From the NCBI GenBank assembly GCA_020848455.1, contig JADLAB010000386.1, positions 1-51,806 on the forward strand: a DNA stretch of 51,806 nt, given 5' to 3'. This DNA is from Polyangiaceae bacterium (lineage in GTDB: Bacteria; Myxococcota_A; Polyangia; Polyangiales; Polyangiaceae). This document shows, one piece after another, positions 33,447 through 42,123 of this stretch. Each line of letters opens with the position of its first letter. Position 1 is the stretch's first letter. The notes beneath the pieces were generated by a model. The model had not been told where the DNA came from, did no database searches, and saw only the letters and a program-made list of their open reading frames with translations. Position numbers and translations under genes: made by a program.

Positions 33447-33995
33447 GTGGAGCGCGTGGCCACCCTCACCTTCAGCGACACCCGGACCTCGGCGGACGAC
33501 GAGGGCGGCCGGCTGCTCGGCGCGCTCCTCGGCGACGCCGGCTTCGCGGTCCTGTCCCACGCCATCGTGCGCGAGGAGCGCGAGGCCCTGACGGCGAGCG
33601 TGCTCGGCCTGTGCCGCGACCCGTCCGTCGACGCCGTCGTGTGCACCGGTGGCACGGGCGTCGCCCCGCGCGACATCGCGATCGAGGCCATCGCGCCGCT
33701 GTTCGACAAGACGCTCGAGGGCTTCGGCGAGGCCTTCCGGCGCCTCTCCTGGGATCAGATCGGCCCGCGCGCCATCCTGTCGCGCGCGACGGCCGGCTTC
33801 GTCGCCGCCGGTGAGCCGCCGCGTCCCGTGCTCGTCGTGCTCCTGCCGGGCAGCCCCAAGGCCGTACGCCTCGGCGTGGAGTCGCTCCTCGCCCCGACGC
33901 TCGGCCACGCCGTCGCGCTCGCCCGCGGCGTCGGGGGCCACCACCACGGGCACGACCACGGCCCGCGCGGCGGCGCCGGAGGGCACGGCACGTGA
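33447..33995 (+). CDS. moaB: MoaB/Mog-family molybdopterin adenylyltransferase-like protein with His-rich tail
   Basis: The protein (182 aa) has the MoaB/MogA fold. It shows LTFSDTR at the N-terminus, the signature CTGGTGVAPRDIAIEAI (66-82), LSRATAGFV and the nucleotide/metal-loop LLPGSPKAVRLG. The family activates molybdopterin as MPT-AMP before molybdate insertion by MoeA, encoded next. The last 18 residues include HHHGHDHG (His165, 166, 167, 169, 171), an extension that could bind metal. The start is a GTG; the stop overlaps moeA by 4 bp. Confidence 0.93.
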   Translation: MERVATLTFSDTRTSADDEGGRLLGALLGDAGFAVLSHAIVREEREALTASVLGLCRDPSVDAVVCTGGTGVAPRDIAIEAIAPLFDKTLEGFGEAFRRLSWDQIGPRAILSRATAGFVAAGEPPRPVLVVLLPGSPKAVRLGVESLLAPTLGHAVALARGVGGHHHGHDHGPRGGAGGHGT

Positions 33996-35218
33996 TCTCG
34001 TTCGAGGAGGCGCTCGAGCGGACGCTCGCCGGGGCGGCGCGCCTCGGTGTGGAGCGAGTCCCCACGGCGGAGGCCGCGGGCCGCGTGCTCGCGCGCGACC
34101 TCACGAGCCCGCGGCCGATGCCGGCCTTCACCTACTCGGCGGTGGACGGCTACGCCCTGTGCGCGGCCGAGCTCGCGGGCGCAGCGCCGCACACGCTGCG
34201 GGTCGCGGGCGAGAGCCGGGCGGGCGGTGCGCTGCCGGCCCACGCGCCCGGCTGTGCCACGCGCATCTTCACCGGTGCCGAGCTGCCCCCCGGTGCCGAC
34301 ACGGTCGTCATGCAAGAGGTCGTCGAGCGCGCCGGCGAGCTCGTGACGCTCGCAAAGACGCCGAAGGCGGGAGCGAACGTGCGCCACGCCGGTGAAGACG
34401 TGGCCGAGGGGGCGCTCGCCCTCGCCGCGGGCACGCGCCTCCACCCCGGCGCCGTCGCGCTCGCCGCGGCGCTCGATCACGCGCACCTCTACGTGGGCCG
34501 GCGACCCGTCGTCGCCATCCTGCCGACGGGCGACGAGCTGCGGGCACCCGGCGACCCGGCGCGTGCGGGCGACACGCGCTCGATCCCCGACTCGAACTCC
34601 TTCGCGCTCGCCGCCATCGCGCGCGCCGCGGGGGCGATCGTCCGCTGCCTGCCCCCGCTCTGTGACGAGGACGCGGCCACGGAGGCCGCGCTCCGCGAGG
34701 CGCTCGTCGCCGCCGACCTCTGCGTGACCATCGGCGGCGTGAGCGTCGGCGACCACGACCGGGTGCGGCCGGCCCTCGACGCCTGCGGGATCGAGCTCGC
34801 GTACTGGGGCGTCGCGGTCAAGCCCGGCAAGCCGACCGCCTTCGGGCGCAGGGCCGACGGCACGGGTGCGCGCGTCCTCTCGGTGCCGGGCAACCCGGCC
34901 GCCGCGACCGTCATGTTCACGCTCCTCGGCGTACCGCTCCTGCGCGCCCTGCAGGGCGACGCGCACCCGGTGCCCGTGCCCACGCGCCTGCCGGTGCGGG
35001 GCGCGCTCCGGCACACGCCGGGACGGATGGAGCTCCTGCGGGCTCGGCTCGTGCTCGAGGCCGGCACCGAGGTCGCGGTGCTCGCGCCGAACCAGGCGTC
35101 CGGGGCGGTCGTCGGCTTCGCCCACGCCGACGCGCTCGTGGTCGTGCCCCGCGAGGCGGAGGCGGTCCGCGACGGCGAGCCGCTCCTCGTCTACCGGCTC
35201 CTCGGGCTCTGGAGCTGA
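33992..35218 (+). CDS. moeA: molybdopterin molybdenumtransferase
   Basis: MoeA inserts molybdate into adenylylated molybdopterin. The 408-residue protein has SAVDGYAL, ADTVVMQEVVE, GGNVR-like GANVRHAGEDV, VAILPTGDEL, TIGGVSVGDHD, VKPGKPTAFGR and VPGNPAAATVMF, all in the standard order, and a C-terminal domain IV. Its GTG start overlaps the moaB stop (GTGA), so the two proteins are made together. Confidence 0.97.
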   Translation: MISFEEALERTLAGAARLGVERVPTAEAAGRVLARDLTSPRPMPAFTYSAVDGYALCAAELAGAAPHTLRVAGESRAGGALPAHAPGCATRIFTGAELPPGADTVVMQEVVERAGELVTLAKTPKAGANVRHAGEDVAEGALALAAGTRLHPGAVALAAALDHAHLYVGRRPVVAILPTGDELRAPGDPARAGDTRSIPDSNSFALAAIARAAGAIVRCLPPLCDEDAATEAALREALVAADLCVTIGGVSVGDHDRVRPALDACGIELAYWGVAVKPGKPTAFGRRADGTGARVLSVPGNPAAATVMFTLLGVPLLRALQGDAHPVPVPTRLPVRGALRHTPGRMELLRARLVLEAGTEVAVLAPNQASGAVVGFAHADALVVVPREAEAVRDGEPLLVYRLLGLWS

Positions 35219-35300
35219 AAGCGCAGCCGGAGCGCCGAGCCGGTATCCGCGCACACGGTAGTTCTGCTATGGGTGCCTAGCCCTTGCGCACCGCGAGATC

Positions 35301-37403
35301 ATGAAGCTTTCTGTCACCCAGACGGTTCTGCTGGTCCTCGGCACGGTCGCTTACCTCGCGCTCGTCTACTTCGTGGACCTGGCGCTACGCGAGCGCGCGC
35401 GCGCCGTGTTCCGCTGGGTCGCGGCTGCGATCACGGGCCTGTTGTTCTTCGTGGCCATGGAGGCGGTCGTCCCGGACCAGGAGCGCGCCGTCGCCATCTC
35501 GAAGGCGGGCATCGCGATCCTCGCCGCGGCGGGCGTGTTCTACGAGCAGCACCGGCGCGGGATCGGGCAGCCGGTGAGCGAGCGCTGGAAGCGTTTCGCG
35601 GCGTTCGCGCTCGCGCTAGCGGCCGTCGTCGCCTACTTCAACTCGTTCAAGTTCGGCTACCCGAAGTACTACCACCGGTGGGATCAGTACCACTATTACA
35701 TGGGGGCCAAGTACTTCAAGGAGCTCGGGTACACCGACCTCTACCGCTGCGCCGTGGTCGCCCAGGACGAGATGGGCGAGGTCCTCGTGCAGAGCGACGG
35801 CGCTCCGACGGCGCGCCGCGAGGACTGGCAGAAGGAGATGCGGCACCCGGACAAGAAGGTGCGCAAGCTCGGCACGCCCCTGCCTAGCGACGAGGCGCGC
35901 CGCGCCGTCGACGAGGTGCTCGGCGATCTGCGGCTCATGGTGACCGACGACGCGGCCCGCCAGAAGCTCGAAGATCTGGCGCTCGGCAAGGGCGCGCCCC
36001 TCGACGCGGACACGCGCGCCGAGGTCGAGGCGCTGGCTCGCGAGGTCGGCGAGCCCGCCCTGGGCGGCCCCCCGCCGAAGGACGCCCTCGTCGACGCGAA
36101 CCTCCTCATCCCGGTCAAGGAGATCCTCGCCACGCGCGACTACTGCACCGACCGCTTCAGCCCCGAGCGCTGGGAGGAGTACAAGCAGGACGTCAAGTTC
36201 TTCCGCATCGTGTCCGGCCCCGGACCGGGCTGGTGGGCCCAGATGCAGCAGGACCACGGGTACAACCCGCCGCCGGTGTGGACCATCGCGGGCAAGGTCT
36301 TGGGCGAGCTCCACTTCGCGAGCGTGCGCTACCTGCAGCTGCTGGCGACGCTCGATCTCTTGTACCTCGCGGGCATGTTCGCCGCCCTGTACTGGGGCTT
36401 CGGCTGGCGCGTGATGGCGGTGGCCGCGATCTTCTGGGGCACGCAGTCCTCCGCGCCGTTCCTCTGGACGGGCGGCGCGCTCTTGCGCCAGGACTGGATC
36501 TTCTTCCTCGTCTTCAGCGTCGCGTGCATCCGCAAGCGCTGCTTCAAGCTCGCCGGCGCGGCCGTCGTCTACGCGGGCCTGCTGCGCGTGTTCCCGGGCC
36601 TGGTCGTCATCGGCACGCTCCTGCCCTTCGTGGCGCACATCGTCCGCAAGCGGCGCATCCACCCGGACCACGGGCGCATGCTGCTCGGCGGCGTCATCGC
36701 GGCGGCGCTGCTCATCCCCGCGAGCCTGTGGGCCTCGGGGAAATCGAGCTACAAGGACTTCTACGAGCACACGCTCAAGGTCCACGACCAGACGCCGCTC
36801 ACGAACCACATGGGTCTGCGCGTGCTCGTGTCGCACAACCCGACGCCCTGTTCGGTCGACACGAAGAAGGACCCGCCCGACCCGCCCGACAAGTGCCAGG
36901 CGACGGGCCGCATGCAGTTCACGCGCGACAACCGCCTCACGGACCCCTTCGAGGTCTGGAAGCGCATGCGCAACGAGCGCTACGACAAGTGGAAGCTCGT
37001 CGCCTACGCCATCACGGGGCTCACGCTGCTCGGCTTCGGGCTCGTCACCTGGCGCATCAAGAGCCTGTGGGTCGCCCAGTGCCTGGGACAGGTGTTCATC
37101 ATCCTCCTGTCGCAGCTCACCTGTTACTACTACTCGTTCCTCATCCTCTCGGCGCCGCTCATCAAGCTGCGCGCCTCGATCGAGCTCCTGCTCTACGGCC
37201 TGGCCGCCGTCACGCAGATCATCTGGCTCAACACCGAGTACAACGACTCGCGCTACTACGCCCTCACGGCCGTGTCGCTCGTCGCTTGCTGGGTGATGAT
37301 CGGGCTCTTCTTCCGCAAGGAGTGGTTCCTGCGCCTGCTCGGGCGCGGTGCCAAGGAGGCGCCGGCGAAGCCCGCGCCGAAGGCCGCCGCCGCGGCGCGG
37401 TGA
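35301..37403 (+). CDS. large polytopic membrane protein, possible GT-C-type glycosyltransferase
   Basis: The protein (700 aa) has about ten hydrophobic segments: two to three in the first 125 residues, and the rest from about 340 onward. A large hydrophilic loop (about 120-335) contains HRWDQYHYYMGAKYFKELGY and TDLYRC. A D-x-x-x at the first long extracytoplasmic loop after the N-terminal segments and a multi-helix C-terminal half recall the GT-C fold of polyprenyl-sugar-dependent glycosyltransferases. I recognise no family signature, so this remains speculative. A 55-residue soluble loop (about 500-555) with two Cys lies between later segments. No obvious partner is adjacent. Confidence 0.72.
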   Translation: MKLSVTQTVLLVLGTVAYLALVYFVDLALRERARAVFRWVAAAITGLLFFVAMEAVVPDQERAVAISKAGIAILAAAGVFYEQHRRGIGQPVSERWKRFAAFALALAAVVAYFNSFKFGYPKYYHRWDQYHYYMGAKYFKELGYTDLYRCAVVAQDEMGEVLVQSDGAPTARREDWQKEMRHPDKKVRKLGTPLPSDEARRAVDEVLGDLRLMVTDDAARQKLEDLALGKGAPLDADTRAEVEALAREVGEPALGGPPPKDALVDANLLIPVKEILATRDYCTDRFSPERWEEYKQDVKFFRIVSGPGPGWWAQMQQDHGYNPPPVWTIAGKVLGELHFASVRYLQLLATLDLLYLAGMFAALYWGFGWRVMAVAAIFWGTQSSAPFLWTGGALLRQDWIFFLVFSVACIRKRCFKLAGAAVVYAGLLRVFPGLVVIGTLLPFVAHIVRKRRIHPDHGRMLLGGVIAAALLIPASLWASGKSSYKDFYEHTLKVHDQTPLTNHMGLRVLVSHNPTPCSVDTKKDPPDPPDKCQATGRMQFTRDNRLTDPFEVWKRMRNERYDKWKLVAYAITGLTLLGFGLVTWRIKSLWVAQCLGQVFIILLSQLTCYYYSFLILSAPLIKLRASIELLLYGLAAVTQIIWLNTEYNDSRYYALTAVSLVACWVMIGLFFRKEWFLRLLGRGAKEAPAKPAPKAAAAAR

Positions 37404-37425
37404 CGCTCGCTCGGGGCCCGCGCCC

Positions 37426-38982
37426 TCAGCCCCCCGGCGCGGGGGCGCCGGGCTCGCCCGCAGGCGGAGCCGCGGGTGCCGCCGGCATGCCGAGCTCGCT
37501 CACGAAGCGCTTGGCGCGCTTGCGGATGTCGACGTGCAGGCTGTCGTCCATGTTGAGCGCCGTGAGGCAGGCCCGCGCCTCCATCAGCTTGCCCGCGCCG
37601 CGGTAGGCCTCGGCCTCGTTCCAGCGGAGCTTCCAGCTGCGGCGCGAGAGGTCGCCGAGCTTCTTGGCGTCGTCGAGGATCGCCTGGTAGTGCGTCCCGC
37701 GCGCCAGCTCCTGCCACCACTCGCTCCTGAGCTCGTCGTCGTCGGGCGTGAGCTCGACGGCCTTCTTGAAGAGCTCGAGCGCCGCCTCCTCGTTGCCGCA
37801 CACGAGCTCCGCCCGCGCGAGCGAGCGCCAGGCGCCGGGCGCGTCGGGGTGGTGCTTCGCGTAGTCGCGCAGGTGCGGTACGGCCTCGGCGACCTGGGCC
37901 AGGGCCTCGCGGTCCTTGGGCCAGTAGCGGATGTAGATCGCCTCGAGGTCGCTCGCGTTCGCGGCGAGCGCCTTCTCGGCGGCGGCCCGCGCCTCGTCGC
38001 TCCTGCCGAGCGCCTCGAGGCACAGCGACAGCTCGACGTGTGCGCTCGAGTCGTCCGGGTGCTCCGACGCGCAGGCCTCGGCGGCCGCGAGCGCCGCGTC
38101 CTTCTGGCCGAGCGCGCGCAGGGCCGCCACCCGCCCGAGCTTGGCCCGCGCAGCGGCCGCGCCCGCGGCGAGCGCGAGGGCCCGCTCCGCCGCCTCGAGC
38201 GCCGCCGCGTGGCGGCTCTCGCTCGCGTGGTAGCCGAGCTGCTCGAGGTAGTAGTCGGCGCTCCGCGCCTCCTTGTCCCAGAGCTCCTTCAGGTAGTCGA
38301 GGACCGAGTCCGAGCGCACGAAGGTGACCGTCTTGGCGTCGCGCGGGTTGTCGTAGATCTGCGTCAGCACGCCGAGCTTCACGAGCAGCTCCATCGCGCC
38401 GCGGTGATCGGGCTTCGCCTCGAGCGCGAGCACGAGCGAGTTGGTCGCGCCTTCGATGTCCTGGCGGCTCACGTGGAGCTGCGCGACCGTCATGTGGTAG
38501 TCCGGATCGTCGGCGAAGGTCTTCTCGACCTGCTTCAGGAGCTTCAGCGCCTTGTCGTGCTCGCCCTTGTTCGCGTGCGCGGAGGCGAGGTTCAGCTTCG
38601 CCGAGTCGTCGCGATCGTCGAGGATGGTGATCTTCTTCAGGGCCTTGATCGCCCCCTCGTAGTCGTTCTTGGCGAACGCCTCCTGCGCCTTCTTGTAGAG
38701 CGGCTGCTTGTCGACGTAGGCCTCGGCCGCGTTGACGAAGTTCACCTGCCGCCGCCGCCACTCGCCGCTCTGGCCCATCGGCGAGTTGGTGAGAAAGTCC
38801 TTGATCCACGCGACGACGATCTCGGGGTTCAGCCCCTTGTCCGCCATCTTCTCGAACTCGTCCTTCGGTACCGGCAGCTCCTTCGGCATCCCCTGCCGGC
38901 GGGCGACCTTCTCGTCGAGCGCGATCATGACCCACTCGCGCTCCCCCGGTACCTTCTCCCCTTTGTCGCGGCGTGCACTCAT
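37426..38982 (-). CDS. TPR-repeat protein, unknown function
   Basis: The protein (518 aa) is soluble and mostly helical. Several degenerate tetratricopeptide repeats are visible: around 90-160 (AQEAFAKNDYEGAIKALKK and the next unit), around 240-330 and around 340-440. A conserved-looking N-terminal segment (residues 10-75) precedes the repeats and matches nothing I know. The C-terminal 20 residues are Pro/Ala-rich. There is no signal peptide. TPR arrays bind partner proteins, so it is probably a scaffold. It converges with the polytopic membrane protein gene with only 22 bp between stops. Confidence 0.8.
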   Translation of the reverse strand: MSARRDKGEKVPGEREWVMIALDEKVARRQGMPKELPVPKDEFEKMADKGLNPEIVVAWIKDFLTNSPMGQSGEWRRRQVNFVNAAEAYVDKQPLYKKAQEAFAKNDYEGAIKALKKITILDDRDDSAKLNLASAHANKGEHDKALKLLKQVEKTFADDPDYHMTVAQLHVSRQDIEGATNSLVLALEAKPDHRGAMELLVKLGVLTQIYDNPRDAKTVTFVRSDSVLDYLKELWDKEARSADYYLEQLGYHASESRHAAALEAAERALALAAGAAAARAKLGRVAALRALGQKDAALAAAEACASEHPDDSSAHVELSLCLEALGRSDEARAAAEKALAANASDLEAIYIRYWPKDREALAQVAEAVPHLRDYAKHHPDAPGAWRSLARAELVCGNEEAALELFKKAVELTPDDDELRSEWWQELARGTHYQAILDDAKKLGDLSRRSWKLRWNEAEAYRGAGKLMEARACLTALNMDDSLHVDIRKRAKRFVSELGMPAAPAAPPAGEPGAPAPGG

Positions 38983-39083
38983 GCCGGGGACGGTAGCGGC
39001 ACGGGATGGCGCGCTGCAAGCCCAACGTGGGCGGGCGCAGGGCACGCCCGCGGGCGGGCGCCCTTCCCGGATGCCGCGCGGAC

Positions 39084-39092
39084 TGCTAGCAC
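39084..39092 (+). promoter_or_regulatory. extended -10-like element TGCTAGCAC before the EpmA-like gene
   Basis: TGCTAGCAC ends 6 nt before the ATG at 39099, which would put the transcription start on the start codon. The hexamer TAGCAC is a weaker match than in the other promoters listed. Confidence 0.33.
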
Positions 39093-39098
39093 GGCGGC

Positions 39099-40424
39099 AT
39101 GGCGTCCCGCACGCGAGCCGACGTTCCGAGGCCGATCCACGCGCCGAGCGACGTCGTCGCCCCCGGCGGGCCTCGCGGCCGCGTGCGCGTGGGCGGGCGC
39201 GTCGCGGCGGGGCGCGGGCAGGAGCTCGCGCTCGCCGACGCCCTCGGGCGGCTGCCGCTCGGAACACCGGTCGACGGGCCGTCCGCGGCGGCGCGCCGCG
39301 GCGCTTCCCACGTCCCGGGCGAGCTCGTCGTCGTCGAGGCCGATGTGGCGGTGGCGGCCGCCGGCGCCAGCGCCCGCACCGCGATCGCGCTCGAGGGCTG
39401 GCGCGTCGTCGAGCGGCCCGGCGGGCGCGCGCGCCCGGGCGGCGAGGCGCACCGGCTCGGAGCGGGCGGGCTCGGGAGCGCGCTCGCGCTCCGGGCCGAG
39501 CTCGTGCGGGCGACGCGCGCGTTCCTCGAGGCGCGCGGCTTCCTCGAGGTCGAGACGCCGCTCGTCGTGCCGTCGCCGGGCCTCGACGTGCACCTCGACG
39601 CGTTCGAGCTCGCGCGCTCGCCCGGGGACGCCGCACGCCCCGCCGCGTTCCTCTCGACCTCGCCCGAGTACCAGATGAAGCGCCTGCTCGCCGGCGGTCT
39701 GCCCCGTATTTTCCAGCTCGGTCGCGCATTCCGGCGGGACGAGCAGGGGCGCTGGCACAACCCGGAGTTCACGATGCTCGAGTGGTACCGGGCCTTCGCG
39801 ACGGTCGAGGAGGTCATGACCGATACCGAGGAGCTGGTGCGCGCGCTCGGCACGCACGGCGCGCGCGGCGGCGACCGCGCAGCCGTCCGGGTCGGCGAGC
39901 GTGAGATCCGCCTCGACCGCCCCTTCGCGCGCCTCGGCGTGGCGGAGGCCTTCGCGCGCTTCGCCGGCGTCGGGCGCGCGGAGGTGCTCGAGCTCGCGGC
40001 CCGCGACGAGGAGCGCTACTTCCGGCTGCTCGTCGAGCGGGTCGAGCCCGGGCTCGCGGCGTTCGACGTGCCGGTCTTCCTCTGCGACTACCCGGCGAGC
40101 CAGGCCTCGCTCGCGCGCCGCAAGCCCGACGATCCGGAGCTCTGCGAGCGCTTCGAGCTCTACCTCGCGGGCGTCGAGCTCTGCAACGGCTTCGGCGAGC
40201 TCACGGACGCGACGGAGCAACGCGCGCGCCTCGAGCGCGACCAGGCCGAGCGGCTGCGCAGCGGCAAGCCCGCCTACCCCATCGACGAGCGCTTCCTCGC
40301 GGCGCTCGAGGAGGGCATGCCCCCCGCCGCCGGCAACGCCCTCGGGCTCGATCGCCTGGTCGCGCTCGTGGCCGGCGCCGCGGGCATCGACGCCGTGATG
40401 GCCTTCCCGGCCGACGTCCTGTGA
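39099..40424 (+). CDS. epmA: EpmA/GenX-like class II lysyl-tRNA synthetase paralogue with N-terminal extension
   Basis: The catalytic part (residues ~125-441) is a class II LysRS core. It shows FLEARGFLEVETPLVV, STSPEYQMKRLL, motif 2 IFQLGRAFRRDEQGRWHNPEF followed by TMLEWYR, and motif 3 GNALGLDRLVAL. It lacks a bona fide anticodon-binding domain, matching EpmA (PoxA/GenX), which attaches beta-lysine to elongation factor P. E. coli EpmA is ~325 aa; here an extra ~115 N-terminal residues (about 25-115, VRVGGRVAAGRG and ELVVVEADVAV) look like a degenerate OB fold. EF-P and EpmB are not in the window, so the substrate is uncertain. Confidence 0.88.
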   Translation: MASRTRADVPRPIHAPSDVVAPGGPRGRVRVGGRVAAGRGQELALADALGRLPLGTPVDGPSAAARRGASHVPGELVVVEADVAVAAAGASARTAIALEGWRVVERPGGRARPGGEAHRLGAGGLGSALALRAELVRATRAFLEARGFLEVETPLVVPSPGLDVHLDAFELARSPGDAARPAAFLSTSPEYQMKRLLAGGLPRIFQLGRAFRRDEQGRWHNPEFTMLEWYRAFATVEEVMTDTEELVRALGTHGARGGDRAAVRVGEREIRLDRPFARLGVAEAFARFAGVGRAEVLELAARDEERYFRLLVERVEPGLAAFDVPVFLCDYPASQASLARRKPDDPELCERFELYLAGVELCNGFGELTDATEQRARLERDQAERLRSGKPAYPIDERFLAALEEGMPPAAGNALGLDRLVALVAGAAGIDAVMAFPADVL

Positions 40425-40521
40425 CGTCCGACCGTTTCGCGTCCCGACTCGGACCGCGTCCCTGGCGCTGGCGGTTTTCTCCGGGCCCCGCCGTCAGCCG
40501 GGATCCCACCCTGGTCCACCC

Positions 40522-40550
40522 TTGACCTAGCGCCGCAGTCGGCCGATACG
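40522..40550 (+). promoter_or_regulatory. putative promoter of the aldehyde dehydrogenase gene
   Basis: TTGACC (40522-40527), one mismatch from the -35 consensus, is followed by a 17-nt spacer and GATACG (40545-40550). The start of transcription would fall at or next to the ATG at 40558. The -10 match is poor. Confidence 0.35.
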
Positions 40551-40557
40551 AAGGGCG

Positions 40558-42123
40558 ATGCAACAGGCGGAAGAAGGGGTCGCGGCCAGCTCGAAGGACG
40601 AGGCGGACGGCGCGGACGAGGCGGGCGCACCGGCTGGCGGCGAGGCTCTACCGAGCGTCACGCCGGAGCTCGACGAGCTCGTGGCGCGCGCGCGCCGGGC
40701 GCAGAAGGACTGGGGCGCGACCGCCCTGCCCGAGCGCATCGAGGCCCTCTTCGGTCTCAAGCGCCGCCTGCTCGAGCGCGCGCGGGAGATCGGCGCGCTC
40801 CTCCACGAGGAATGCGGCAAGCCCGTCGAGGAGGCCGTGCTCTCCGAGGTGCTGCCGAACGCCGACCTCGTCGACTACTGGTGCAACCACGTCGAGGAGC
40901 TGCTCGAGGGCAGCCCGGTCGACCTCGATCCGCTGTCCTACCCCGGCAAGAGCGGCCGCATCTCGAAGGAGGCGCGCGGCCTCGTCGCGCTCATCACGCC
41001 CTGGAACTTCCCGATCGCGATCCCGCTGCGCACGCTCGTGCCGGCCCTGCTCGCCGGCAACGCCGTGCTCTTCAAGCCGAGCGAGATCACGCCTCGCGCG
41101 GGCGCGCTCGTCGCGGCCCTGTTCGCGGGGCTCCTGCCCGAGGGCGTCTTGACGCTCGTCGAGGGGGGTCGCGAGGTGGGCGCGGCCCTGGTGCACGCCG
41201 GCGTCGATCTCGTCGTGTTCACGGGCAGCGTCGCCACGGGCCGCAAGGTCGCGGTGGCGTGCGCGGAGCAGCTCATCCCGGTCTCGCTCGAGCTCGGGGG
41301 CAAGGACGCCGCCATCGTGCTCGCCGACGCCCGGCTCGATCGGACGGCCAACGGCATCGTCTGGGGCGCCTTCACGAACGCGGGCCAGAACTGCGCGGCC
41401 ATCGAGCGCGTGTACGTGGTCGAAGCGATCGAGAAGGAGCTCATCCCGCGCATCGTCGCCGCGACGAAGGCCCTGCGCCCCGGCGTGGACACGACCCGCA
41501 TGACGACCGAGGCGCAGCGCGACCTCGTCCTCGGCCACCTGCGCGCGGCGCTCGAGGGCGGCGCCGAGCTCCTCGCGGGCGGCGAGCCCGACGACCCAAC
41601 CTCGCTCGACTTCCCGCCGACGGTCGTCCGGCTCACCGACGAGGACACGCCGCTCATGTGCGACGAGACCTTCGGGCCCATCCTGCCGATCGTCGTCGTC
41701 AAGGACGAGGCCGAGGCCGTGGCGCGCGCCAACGCGTCGCGCTTCGGGCTCACGACCAGCATCTGGACGCGCAAGATCCGCCACGGCCGCGAGCTCGCCC
41801 GCCAGCTCCGGAGCGGCGTCGTCACCATCAACAACCACGCCTTCACCGCGGCCCTGCCGGCCGCGCCGTGGACCGGCACCGGCGAGACCGGCTACGGCGT
41901 CACCAACAGCCCGCACTGCCTGTCGGCGCTGACGCGCGTGCGCTTCGTGCTCGAGGACCGGAACCGCGGCGCGCGCGAGCTGTGGTGGTATCCGTACACG
42001 CCGGCCCTGCGCACGGTCGCGTTCTCGATGGCCGAGGTGCGCGGCGGAGCGCGCTTCTTCGGTCGCATCGCCGCGTTCTTCCGCCTGCTCGGCGCGCTGC
42101 CCAAGCGCCTCTTCGGGGGCTGA
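40558..42123 (+). CDS. NAD(P)-dependent aldehyde dehydrogenase family protein with amphipathic C-terminal tail
   Basis: The protein (521 aa) is an ALDH-superfamily enzyme oxidising aldehydes to acids. It has ALITPWNFPIAIPLR and LLAGNAVLFKPSE in the coenzyme-binding fold, FTGSVATGRKV, the general-base Glu in SLELGGKD, and the catalytic Cys in NAGQNCAAIERV. It also has ETFGPILPI and the GTGETGYGVTNS C-terminal block. About 30 residues follow the ordinary end, and the last ~27 (ARFFGRIAAFFRLLGALPKRL) form a strongly amphipathic, basic helix suited to membrane attachment. That resembles membrane-associated fatty-aldehyde dehydrogenases, but the substrate is unknown. The stop overlaps the surE start by 1 nt (TGATG). 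Confidence 0.92.
   Translation: MQQAEEGVAASSKDEADGADEAGAPAGGEALPSVTPELDELVARARRAQKDWGATALPERIEALFGLKRRLLERAREIGALLHEECGKPVEEAVLSEVLPNADLVDYWCNHVEELLEGSPVDLDPLSYPGKSGRISKEARGLVALITPWNFPIAIPLRTLVPALLAGNAVLFKPSEITPRAGALVAALFAGLLPEGVLTLVEGGREVGAALVHAGVDLVVFTGSVATGRKVAVACAEQLIPVSLELGGKDAAIVLADARLDRTANGIVWGAFTNAGQNCAAIERVYVVEAIEKELIPRIVAATKALRPGVDTTRMTTEAQRDLVLGHLRAALEGGAELLAGGEPDDPTSLDFPPTVVRLTDEDTPLMCDETFGPILPIVVVKDEAEAVARANASRFGLTTSIWTRKIRHGRELARQLRSGVVTINNHAFTAALPAAPWTGTGETGYGVTNSPHCLSALTRVRFVLEDRNRGARELWWYPYTPALRTVAFSMAEVRGGARFFGRIAAFFRLLGALPKRLFGG

Noticed and set aside
40426-40454. GTCCGA/TCGGAC pair after the EpmA-like gene as a terminator.
   Set aside because: The stem is only 6 bp with a 17-nt loop and no U-tract.
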